In this document: positions 45,090 to 54,389 of the stretch, in pieces
Position numbering within the stretch: position 1 is the first letter of the stretch
Layout of the letters: every line of letters starts with the position of its first letter
From: CAVSJO01 sp963728445
GTDB lineage: Bacteria > Gemmatimonadota > Gemmatimonadetes > Longimicrobiales > RSA9
Direction of reading: 5' to 3'
NCBI GenBank assembly: GCA_963728445.1
Contig: CAVSJO010000005.1
Span: 124,001-188,000, forward strand
DNA: 64,000 nt
Translations under genes and position numbers: made by a program
The notes under the pieces: model-generated
What the model was told of the DNA's origin: nothing
The model's database searches: none
The model's input: the letters and a program-made list of their open reading frames with translations, nothing else

Positions 45090-47247
45090 GATCTGCTTCA
45101 TCCTTCAGGAATGCCGAGGACAGCCGCCGCTCGACCTCGAAAGCGATCTCCGTCGCCTGCGCCTGCTGCCACAATGGAATGGGCGTATCTCCCGAGCGTA
45201 TCGCGTCGGAAAAGGCGATCAGCTCGGCAACGTGGCCCTTGTCGGGCCTGCGAGTGCTCAGAGGCTTGATGTGGCCTCCAGCGACCGAAAGACGAACGTA
45301 GTCATCCAGAACAACGACCCGCCCGTCGCAGAAGACTTCGAGCCGTTCTTTCGGATGGTCCGAAGATCCGAGCGCGGTATACGTCAACGTGCCTACAGTT
45401 CCGTCCTCGAAGCGCGTGACTGCGACGAAGTTGTCCCTCGACGTGTAGTACTCCGTTTGAGGCGACAGGGCCAGGACCGCGACGTCGCGGCAGGGACTGT
45501 CCGCAAGATACGTGAAGAGATCGTAGATGTGACACGCTTCGGACAGGTTCCGACTGCCGTTATCAGCGCCGTGCGACCAGTCCGTCGCCGGAAGGCGCCC
45601 GGCGTTCATTGTGTAATTGAGCATCAGGGGATTGCTTCGCCCCCGAAACCCTTCCGCAATCCGTTGCACGTACGGTGAAAAGCGCCGGTTGAAGCCGGTC
45701 ACCAGGACAGGTTGGCCCTCGCCAGTGTTTTCGGAGAAGAACGCCCGGATCTCGTCGAGCTGGAGGGCTCCAGGGCGAGCGGCTTCTCGACGAGCACGTG
45801 CTTGCCGGAGCGGAGGGCCTGGAGAGCCATTCCAGCATGGAGCCGCGGCCGTGTCGCGATGAGCACGGCATCGATGTCCGAATTCTTCAGGATTGACTCG
45901 AAGTCGGTGCTGGCGTACTCAGCCTCGAACTGGCGCGCGGCGGCCGCGGCGTTGTGCCCGGTGCCCGAGACGACGGCGGCGATCTCGAAGCGGTCGTCCA
46001 GTGCTTTCAGATTCGGCAGATGCGTGCTCCTGGCGAAGCTGCCGGCGCCGACGACGGCGATACGGACCGCTCCCGTCCGGCGCAGGTTGGCGCGGGTCCG
46101 CACTGTACGAACGATTTCGGTAGTCCTGGAATCCGAAACGGGGTACGACAAGGTCACCATCAGGGGCCGTGCCAAGAGGGGTCCTCCAGCGCTCTGTAGG
46201 CCTCCGACGCACGATCGATCGAAAACGTCGCGTCGATCAGCGGCTGCAAACGGACGCGCCCAGCGGCCAGAAGCCCGATGTAGGCCGACATGTTGCGGTT
46301 CTCGGTCCAGCGCACGTAGCCGACAGGATAATCCAGCCTCTTCTTCGTAGCGACTGTCGTATCGCCCGGGTCCGTAGGATGTCGGAAACGAAGAAGTCGA
46401 GCCCTTCGCGTAGATGTCCTCTCGATTCAGGTTGAGACCGACGTCGCCGACGAGTACCAACCGTCCTTTCTTTGGGCACATGCCGAACGCCTTCGAAACG
46501 ACGTCGTGGGACGGCGTTGCCGCTGTTATGATCACCCCGTCCGCACCCAGGCCGTCCGTGAGTCGGTGCACCTGCTCGACGTCCGAGTCGACCTCGCCGG
46601 GAATTCCCACGTCCATCCCGAGGCTGAGCGCTCTCCCGCACCCGCTCACGGTCGGGGTCGATCCCCACGACTCGGCAGCCGTTGGCGGCGAGAATCTGCG
46701 AAGTTATCTGGCCGATGGCCCCGAGACCGATGACGACGAAGCACTCACCCAGCGTCGGCGCTGCCCGACGGACCCCCTGAAGCGCGATCGCGCCGAGGGT
46801 GACGGTGCTGGCCGAATCCATATCGACCTCGTCCGGCACTCGCACGCAGAGGTTAAGGGCACGTCCACGAGTTCCGCGTGAAAGGCGCATGAGCGCCCGC
46901 GCACGCGACGCGGGCTCCCGGACGCCGGCCGCCGCTCCAGAGCCGACCTCTACAACGGGTCCAGCAGACGAGTATCCGCTGGCGCTGCCGGAGGAGAGCT
47001 TCCGCGACAACGCTTCCGGCCCGGGAAGTCCCTGGGATCGGGCGAGCCGGATGACCTTGCGGACATTCTGGGGTTGCGTCGGCGCGCGCTTCCAGAGCGG
47101 CATTCCGCTCGTGCGTACTCCCCGCGTCTCCGTGCCCACGGGAATGCAGGAGCGGGTGACGCGCACGAGAACCGCGCCGGCGTTCACCCGCGGCACCAGG
47201 ACCTCCTCGACAACGGCTTGGCCGGAGCGAATCAGGACCTGTTTCAT
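45076..47247 (-). CDS. Bi-domain oxidoreductase (zinc-type alcohol dehydrogenase + Gfo/Idh/MocA), frameshifted
   Basis: About 720 residues after joining. The N-terminal MDR part starts MKQVLIRSGQAVVEEVLVP and has SGYSSAGPVVEVGSG, VIGLGAIGQITSQILAANG and RLVLVGDVGLNLNREDIY. The C-terminal part is a Gfo/Idh/MocA dehydrogenase: VRIAVVGAGSFARSTHLPNL, IDAVLIATRPRLHAGMALQA, GKHVLVEKPLALE, FNRRFSPYVQRIAEGF. Frame changes near 46910, 46600, 46370, 46180 and 45715. This fused architecture is known from polysaccharide clusters that also carry heparinase-like genes, as here. Presumably oxidises or epimerises an NDP-sugar. Overlaps the epimerase start. Confidence 0.8.
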
Positions 47248-47260
47248 ATCGATTTCAGAC

Positions 47261-48437
47261 TCATGCAGGCGCTGCCGCTCCGTATCGGCAACTCTGGTTT
47301 CGACATGGTCGACCAGCAGCGGGTGCGTGGTGAAGTACTGCAGACCCAGCGCTAGCCTCGTTCTCGGCTGTGCGGGCGTTGCCGTTCATGACCAGTCGGG
47401 CCGCGAGGAGGAAACGTTCATCGCTCCGTCTGATGATTGCAGCCTTCACGTGGGCCAGGGTCCGGCGAGCAACCCGTCGATCGGATACGTCTCGATGAAG
47501 AGGATCTCTCCCGTGTCCACGCCTTCGTCGATCCAGTGTACCGTGGCTCCGACGGGAAACCCGAAGAGCAGGGAATACTCGACGCTCGACCGGCCGCGCA
47601 CGAACGGCAGGACCCCCAGATGTCGTTCAGGATCCCGAGTCGAAACGCATCGATCAGGTTTCGGCGAATGATCACATTCAACCTGTGAAACGCCAGATCA
47701 TGTTCAGCAGCCGTCAGAACCTCCGAGGTGTGCGGATTCGAAGCACCCGCTCCCAAGGTCTGATAGCGAATGAAGCATCCCCGGGCCACGCACGCGGCCC
47801 GCGTCGCGAAGCGATTTGATTTGGCCCAGCTCCTGAAGCCACGACCACCGCCGGCGACGTGGTAGGCGCTGACGTCGCAGCCACGGGTCTCCAGCTCCCT
47901 GTGAAGTCGAGTGAAGTTGAACGGCGCCCCGAGCAGAGCGACGCTGAGCTTTCGATGGTCCCCGGGAGACGGGCCGTCCGTGCAGGGCTGAAGGTCTGCG
48001 GCCTGGCGTTCGACCGCGTCACGAGTGGCAAGCGGAAAGGGGTGATGCCCGGACGCCGAAAGCCGCTCCTCGAAAATCGTCGTGCAGTGTTCCACAAGCG
48101 GATCGCCGTCACCGCGGGCAAACCAGAGCAGCTCGTTGTAGTAGCGCACGTCTCGTGACAAGGCGTAGCCACGCGCCAGGAAGTGGAGGAGCAGCGATTT
48201 CTGCCGCTCCGGCAGCTCGGCGCCCCGCATGTAATGAAGCCGCAGCAGCAAACGGTCGAAACGGCGGAAGTCCCCTGCAAGCGTGGCCGCCACCCTGTCG
48301 TGCAGGTCCCCGTATACTGCGAGCAGCTCGTCCGGAGTGTCCAGATCGACAGGACGAGCACTGCTGGGAGGCTGGCTCAACTCCTCGGCTGACGCCGCCC
48401 CCACCTCCCCCGACAGCCCGGTCTGGTCGCTGCCCAT
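47261..48437 (-). CDS. Formyltransferase-family protein of the polysaccharide cluster, frameshifted
   Basis: Residues 1-230 are intact: an N-terminal helical extension (PDELLAVYGDLHDRVAATLA, YYNELLWFARGDGDPLV), then the start of the formyltransferase fold (KLSVALLGAPFNFTRLHREL, FHRLNVIIRRNLIDAFRLG). After a break near 47630 the typical region continues in another frame (RGRSSVEYSLLFGFPVGATV, HWIDEGVDTGEILFIETYPI), then KAAIIRRSDERFLLAARLVM. The formyl donor site resembles sugar N-formyltransferases, so it may formylate an amino sugar. Its start overlaps the deacetylase stop by one base. After a second break at about 47350 one frame runs on without a stop into the next gene. Confidence 0.7.
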
Positions 48438-49559
48438 CAGGCGTTCTCCGTCGAGACCATCGAAGGCAACCGATCGGCCACCTCCCCCAACGTAGCGAAT
48501 TCGAGGAGCGCACCGTATTCCTTGACGAAGTAGTGAAAGAAATCAGATATGTGCTTCCAGTTGCCCGCGTAGGCCTTGGTATGGCTTTGAATCACGAGCG
48601 GAAGATTCGCTCTGCCCGACTCGACACAGCGGCTCATGATCTGATCGATTGCCAGCTTCAGCTGCCGAAATCCGACGTTTCCGACGTCCAGACTTCGGAC
48701 GTCCCCCCGCTGCCGGAGTAATTCCTTCACGCTCACACGCCGGCGCCCCATGGGCGACCTCCGGGCAGCCTCGACCGCCTCCGGCGCTTGATAGTACAGG
48801 CGACCTGCACGGGACGTTCGTCCCGGCGGCAGGATCCGACGCACGACCTGCGCCACCAGCCGACCGGGGGGGAGGCGGTAATAGGGGAGGGGAAGGACCA
48901 CGATCGGGCGCTCCCTTGGGGAAACCCGCAGGACATCCTCGTAACATGGATGATAGGGCAGCAGGTCCTCATCCAACTGGCTGTAATCCGCATGGAAGTG
49001 CTCGCTCTGGTAGCGAATTCCCCGGCCGCCGCCGATCACGACACGAATTCCGGCGGCATCCAGGTCGGACAGAATGCCGCCGGACGGTTGCAGTCCCCAC
49101 GATCCGGGCTTGAAGGCCTTTACCACATACGAAGGGTCGATAGGCCGGATCAACTCCTCGAGGTACTGAACTCCTTCGGCGATCATCCGGCGCCGAGCGT
49201 CTGGCGGAAATTGCGCAATGTTCCACTGCGGGCCGACGCGCACCGTGTCGGACGCAGTTCGGCATCCAGCCATTGCGGATGCAGGTGGAGCTGCACATCG
49301 TGACCCCGCTCTTTCATCATTCGAACGCACTCGTCCCACAGACCCGCCTGGGCAATGGTGTTGCGTCCGGAACCCCGCGTCCGCCCCGCATGGCGAGCTG
49401 CTGCATGACCTCCGCCATGAAGGTGATCTTCAGACCGAGCTGGTCTGCAAGCCTGAGCAGAAAGAGAAGCGGCAGGTACTGGACGTCGGCCACATTTCCG
49501 AGGCCATTCCCGAAGAGCTCCCAGTCATCCTCGATCAGCACGATGATTCGCGTCAGCAT
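48437..49559 (-). CDS. Polysaccharide deacetylase-like protein, frameshifted
   Basis: About 370 residues joined. It starts MLTRIIVLIEDDWELFGNGL (Asp pair of the NodB-type metal site), then ADQLGLKITFMAEVMQQLA, and after frame changes near 49370 and 49250 the His motif HDVQLHLHPQW in another frame. The rest is intact: RRMIAEGVQYLEELIRPID, VVKAFKPGSWGLQPSG, RANLPLVIQSHTKAYAGNWK (a second His), EYGALLEFATLGEVADRL. The fold and the metal residues fit carbohydrate esterase family 4 relatives. In this cluster it may remove acetyl groups before or instead of formylation. Confidence 0.7.
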
Positions 49560-49584
49560 GTCCGATCCACCACGATGCGCCCGC

Positions 49585-50739
49585 TCATGCACGTCCACCG
49601 GCATTCCGATGCCAAACGTCTGCGGCGCCGCGGCCGGGCCGCAGAAGAGCGGAGAGGCCGGCCGTGTGCGCCAGAACGAATGCCGACGGAAGCGCCAGCG
49701 CCCGCAGGCGCAGCAGGATGCCGACGGCGCCCAGAACGTAGACGGCCCCGAGGGCCAGCGCCAGCGCACGCGGCACCACGTGCGGGGACACCAGCCCTGC
49801 GATGAGCAGGGCCGGCATCAGTGCCGGCGTGAGCACGCGCAGCAGCTTGTGAGACACGTACCGGCCCCAGAGCGGATTTCTTCCGGGGATCAGCAGCCAC
49901 GGCAGGAGCCGCAGGAGCTGCAGGTTTCCGACCAGGTGGCGCACGCGGCGGCGGTACTCGGCACCGTCGTCCCTCGACGGCTCGTCCCGGGCCACAGCGT
50001 CGGGCGCCATCACCACGCGGTGACCTGCCGCCGCGATGACGAGCGGGGCGTAGACGTCGTCGAGGATCAGGCCGTCGGGGAGGGGAAGGGGACAGCTCCC
50101 GACGCGCGGCCCAGATCGCGCCGGTGACTCCCACGACGGAGCCGGTCTCGCTCTCCGCCATGCGGAGACGCGTTTCATAGCCCCAGTAGCGGTTGAAGCC
50201 GTGGGACGCCGGCCGGTCCGCGCGAGACCACGCGAGCCGGCCGGTCACCGCGCCGACGCCGGGCTCCTCGAGCCGCTCGACCAGACGGCGCAGCGTCCCC
50301 GGATCCCAGCTCTGCCGGACGTCGGCGAACACGAGGACGTTCCCCCGGGCCGCCTCGACGCCCGCATTGAGGGCACCGGCCTTGCCTTCGGCGGCGGGAC
50401 TCTCGAGGACGCGGACCTGCGGATGCGCCCTGGCCAACCCCTCCGCCACGGCCGTGCTGCCGTCCGTGCAGCCGTTCAGGATGATCAGGATCTCTCTCTC
50501 GCCGTGCCACCCCTGGGTCAGGAGTCCCTCGACGCGGCAGTCCAGCCAGCGCGCGCCATCGCGCACCGGGAGCAGGATGGACAGCGACTCTGCTTCCGCA
50601 CCCGTGGGGTCCCGCCGAGGCTCGGCATCGTCGTCGGAGTGCTGCCGGCCGCGCGCCCGCCACTCCGTCACGAGCGGGTAGCCGACGTAGGCCCAGACGA
50701 GCGTCGCCGCCAGAACGGTGAACACGAGCTCCGCCAAGA
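49585..50739 (-). CDS. Membrane-bound family 2 glycosyltransferase, one frameshift
   Basis: One N-terminal helix (ELVFTVLAATLVWAYVGYPL), then the GT2 catalytic domain: LSILLPVRDGARWLDCRVEG, LIILNGCTDGSTAVAEGLA (nucleotide site), GKAGALNAGVEAARGNVLVF, FADVRQSWDPGTL (DXD-like), and after a break near 50105 LILDDVYAPLVIAAAGHRV and VARDEPSRDDGAEYRRRVRH (QxxRW-like region). C-terminal helices follow (LRVLTPALMPALLIAGLVS). Joined length about 385. A TTG at 50739 is the likely start because no ATG or GTG lies nearby. It is the first gene of the minus-strand polysaccharide unit. Confidence 0.78.
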
Positions 50740-50871
50740 AAGCTCTCGAGGTTGCAGGGAACGCGGGTGATCGTTCGGTCTCGTCGCGAGCACGTATTGT
50801 ACCCCGGCCACGGGGAAGCCGCGAGCGATGCCCGCGCCCAGAGGTGCAAACTCCCGGAGACCGCCGACGAA

Positions 50872-50898
50872 GTGTTGCGGCGGGGCAACACGTGTTGC
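50872..50898. promoter_or_regulatory. Repeated GTGTTGC/GCAACAC operator between divergent polysaccharide units
   Basis: GTGTTGC (50872-50878) is followed by the perfect 14-base palindrome GCAACACGTGTTGC (50885-50898). Three copies of one 7-base half site occur within 27 bases, midway between the two divergent start codons (50739 and 50959). This is the expected layout of a shared operator for a dimeric regulator. Confidence 0.5.
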
Positions 50899-50958
50899 AC
50901 GCCAATGCGCGCCGCCTGGGGGTTTCCGCCTCCTTCGACCCTGATAGATTCGAGATCC

Positions 50959-52137
50959 ATGTCGAATTCCAGAACGCCGGATGTAGGGCTCGGACCGCGC
51001 CGATCGTCTGCTTCGCCAACAACTGGCGGGGTGATCCGACCAGCAAGCACCACGTCATGCGCTACATGGCGCGCTCCCATCCGGTGACCTGGGTGGAATC
51101 GTCCGGCATGCGCGTTCCGCGGCTCACGAGCGCCGGTGACCTGCGACGCATCCTGGGCAAGCTGCGTTCGGCGTCGGCGCCCGCGGCTCTGGATTCCGGC
51201 GTCCGCGTCGTGAGCCCGCTGGCCATTCCCATCCCGTCCAGTCGCGTCGCGCGTTCGCTGAACCGCCGTCTGTACCGGAAGGCCGTCGCACGCGTGCAAC
51301 CGAACGATGAGCTGCCGCTGCTCTGGGTCTACATGCCGACGGTCGCGCCGTACCTCGACGCGTGCCGCGGCGCGGTCTGGTCTACCACTGCGTGGACCGG
51401 TGGTGGGCCTTCTCGGAGTATGACGGGGACGTGATGCGTGAGTGCCACGAGAAGCTGTGCCGGGACGCGGACGTGGTCATCGCCTCGTCCCTCGAGCTCC
51501 TGGATGACTGCCGGGCCTTCACCGATCGGGCGTACCTCATGCGCCACGGCGTGGAGTGGGAGCACTTCTCCGCCGCGGCGCTGCAGCCGCCCTCCGTGCC
51601 GCCGGACCTGGCCGACGTGGGCGACCGGCCCGTCGTCGGCTTCTTCGGCCTGATCCACGACTGGATCGACCAGGAGCTGCTCGTCTGCGTCGCCGACCGG
51701 TTTCCCGACGCGGTGCTCGTGCTGATCGGCAAGAAGCGCGTGGACACGAGCGCCCTCGCGCGCCGGCCCAATGTCCGCTTCCTCGGACAGAAGCCCTACC
51801 CGGACCTGCCCGCCTACGCGGCCCGCTTCGACGTGGCCCTCATGCCGTTCGTCCTCAACGATCTCACGCCGCCGTCAACCCGATCAAGCTGCGGGAATAC
51901 CTCTCGGCCGGGATGCCGGTGGTGGCGACCGCGCTGCCGGAGATCGCCGCGCTTCCGCCGGACGACTTCCTCCACTGTGAGCGGACACCGGATTCTTTTA
52001 TCGCCGCGGTGGGACGTCTTCTTCACGACCCGCCGACGCCGGCGGTGCGGCGTGAAGCCGCGCTGAGGGCCCGCACCGAGTCGTGGGAAGGCCGCTGCCA
52101 GGAGATCGAGCGCCTGGTGGCGGAGCACGTCGGGTGA
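50959..52137 (+). CDS. GT4-type glycosyltransferase, frameshifted
   Basis: About 390 residues joined. ATG at 50959 opens a frame that changes near 50995 into PIVCFANNWRGDPTSKHHVM, LPLLWVYMPTVAPYLDA, then after about 51375 LVYHCVDRWWAFSEYDG, ADVVIASSLELLDDCRAF, HGVEWEHFSAAALQPP, PVVGFFGLIHDWIDQELL (donor-binding strand), NVRFLGQKPYPDLPAYAARF and, after about 51870, NPIKLREYLSAGMPVVATAL (the conserved E of GT4). It resembles the family that also includes exopolysaccharide glucosyltransferases of the Wca type. The TGA overlaps the GTG of the heparinase gene (GTGA). Confidence 0.78.
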
Positions 52138-54049
52138 GAGGACTGACGCCCCGGCAGACGGCCGCTGCGGCCGTCTTTCGGGGCCGCCGCCGCCTGCGCG
52201 AGGCGGTCGAGACGCTCGGCGGCCTGCGACGGCTGCAGAAGCAGGCGCTCGCGTGGGGGCGGGACTTGGAGGCCGAATGGGCGCGTGCTGGCGTGGCGGC
52301 ATGGCTTCGGCGCCCGGGCGCCGGCCGACTCTGGATCGATGTCGATGAAGCCCGGGAGTGGTGCAGGGAGACCTGTACGCCCCTCGACCTCGAGCTCGCC
52401 GATGCTGCGACGGCGGGTCGGTTCGATCTGATCGGGTCGGGACAGGTCTCTCTCGGCGACCCGCCGACCTGGCGGACGGATCTGTACAGCGGGATGGAAT
52501 GGCCTCTCGACCGGTCCAGCCGCTACCGCATCGTCCGCGGCGATGGCTCCGACATCCGCACCGTCTGGGAGCTGTCCCGTTTCTACCACTTGCTGCCGCT
52601 CGCCCGCGCCGCCTGGAGCACCGGAAGCGCCATCTACGCCAGGACGCTCGACCGGCACATCCGCTCCTGGCTCGATCAGAACCCGATCGGCTACGGCCCT
52701 AACTGGGCCTCGCCGATGGACGTGGCCCTCCGCTGCTGCAACTGGGCCGTGGCGGTCGTGCTGTTCGCGGGGCACGAGCACGTGCCGTCGGCGCTCTGGG
52801 CCGTGCTCCTCGGCAATCTGCATTCTGCCGGACGGTGGCTCGAGCACCACCTCGAATGGCATCCCGTCTACCGCGGCAACCACTTCGTCGCGACGCGGTC
52901 GGGCTCGCATACCTGGGGGCGCTCTTCCGCGGCGAGCCGGACGGCGATCGCTGGCTCCGGCTCGGAGCCAGCATCCTGGAAACGGAAATTCGACGCCAGG
53001 TGCGAGAAGACGGCCGTCCTTCGAAGGCTCGATCGGCTATCACCGGCTGGCGACGGAGCTCTTCGCGTGCGGCGGCGAGGTCCTGCGTCGAACTCGCCCG
53101 GCGCGCTCGGTGCGGAGTACCTGTCGCGCCTGGTGGCATGCTGCGCTTCATGGCCGCCTACCTGCCCGATTCGGGGGAGGCGCCGATGATCGGCGACGCC
53201 GACGACGGGCGCGTCCACCTCTTCAGCGCGGAAGCGGCGCGACGGCCGCGACGCCACGCCCTCGGGCTGCCGCCGTGGCTCGATCTGCCGGCGTCGCCCG
53301 GATCGGCCGCTTTTCCCGACGGAGGCTTCTTCGTGCTGAGGATCGGGTCGGACCATGCCGTCATCCGCTGCGGCCCGGTGGGGCTCCACGGGGCGGGGAG
53401 CCACGACCACAACGACCAGCTTTCGTTCGAGCTCGTCCTCGATGGGCCCCGGGTAATCGCCGACAGCGGACCTTCTGTACACCCGCGACCTGGACGCCCG
53501 CTACGCGTTCCGGTCGACGGCCGCGCACAACGTCGTGCAGCTCGGTGCCGAGGAGATGAATCCGATCCGCCCGGATCGGCCGTGGAGGGTCCTGGCGATC
53601 GGACTCACGCGCACGTCCTGTCGTGGAACGCAGAGCATCTCCCACTGGAGTTCTCGGGCGCGCGCGTCGCGTACGCGCGCCGGCAGTCCCGGGCGGTGTG
53701 CCGACGCACGATCCGGTGTGAGGCACCTGGGCGCTGGACGATCGAGGACCGGATCGAAGGGCGCGGCAGCGAGGCGATGGCTGCTCGATTCCATCTCGGC
53801 CCGGGATTCGTGGCTGATTCGCTCGAACACAGCGTCCGGATCGACCTCGATCCTCGCCGGTCCGTGAGGCTCTCGTGGTCCCTGCCGCCCGGTCTGTCCG
53901 TGCGAATCGAGCCGGACACGGGTAGCGACGAGTACGGCCGCTCGGACGAGCGCCTAGCCGTGGTCGCCGCCGGCGAGGCCCGTCTGCCGGCGCGGCTCGT
54001 CGCCAGACTGGAGGTGGTCTCGCCCTCTGAAGCGGCCGACAAAGTGTGA
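52134..54049 (+). CDS. Heparinase II/III-family protein, frameshifted
   Basis: About 638 residues joined. GTG start in a GTGA overlap with the glycosyltransferase. The N-terminal alpha/alpha toroid has the family signature NPIGYGPNWASPMDVALRC with NWAVAVVLFAGHE and EWHPVYRGNHFVA (catalytic-site Asn/His type). The C-terminal beta-sandwich has GLHGAGSHDHNDQLSFEL, the His/Asp/Asn motif of PL12/PL15-type lyases, and AGRW-like strands (GRWTIEDRIEGRGSEAM). Frame changes near 52890, 53040-53120 and 53470-53600. Proteins of this kind sit in synthesis clusters and cut or edit uronic-acid polymers during export. No signal peptide is seen. Confidence 0.82.
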
Positions 54050-54170
54050 CGAAACGTGGAAAAGAGTAGTCGGGCAGAAGCCTTCGTCCTCGCGCATCCT
54101 CCCTCCCAAATCGTTCTCTTCCAAAGCCTTACGGCGTAGCCCCCGCGCCGGCACATCGGCTGCACGTCCC

Positions 54171-54192
54171 CCCCCGCGGAAACGGGGGTTTC
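54171..54192 (+). terminator. Weak hairpin after the heparinase gene
   Basis: CCCCCG (54171-54176) and CGGGGG (54183-54188) with a six-base loop, then TTTC. The rest of 54050-54216 shows no gene. Confidence 0.35.
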
Positions 54193-54216
54193 GGACCCCC
54201 GACAATCCGATCAGAG

Positions 54217-54308
54217 CGCTGCTCAGAGCAAACCTGGGGAAACCCGGGGACGCAGAGCCACGGGGCTAACGCGGCCGTTTCGCCGCCATGCCCGCCGGGC
54301 CGCCAGCG
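54217..54308 (+). promoter_or_regulatory. Cyclic-di-GMP-I (GEMM-I) riboswitch aptamer
   Basis: All conserved blocks of the GEMM-I aptamer occur in order and spacing: GCAAACC (54228-54234), the GAAA tetraloop (54239-54242) closing CCTGGG/CCCGGG, GACGCAGAGCC (54249-54259; consensus GACGCAAAGCC), GGGGCTAA (54262-54269; tetraloop-receptor side), a second stem, then ATG and GCCGGGC (54288-54300). P1 pairs CGCTG (54217-54221) with CAGCG (54304-54308). The identification is made by eye without a covariance search. The downstream gene is the Ig-type lipoprotein. Confidence 0.85.
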
Positions 54309-54340
54309 AGCCAACGAAACGTCGGCGCTGGCGGCCTTTT
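54298..54340 (+). terminator. Riboswitch expression-platform terminator
   Basis: Perfect 11-bp stem GGCCGCCAGCG (54298-54308) with CGCTGGCGGCC (54326-54336), then TTTT. The 5' arm contains the 3' strand of aptamer P1, so ligand-stabilised P1 and the terminator exclude each other. This predicts an ON switch: c-di-GMP prevents termination. Confidence 0.78.
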
Positions 54341-54389
54341 CCGTGTCCCTGATCAAATCCTGATGCAACGACGCACTGTGGAGGCAACG

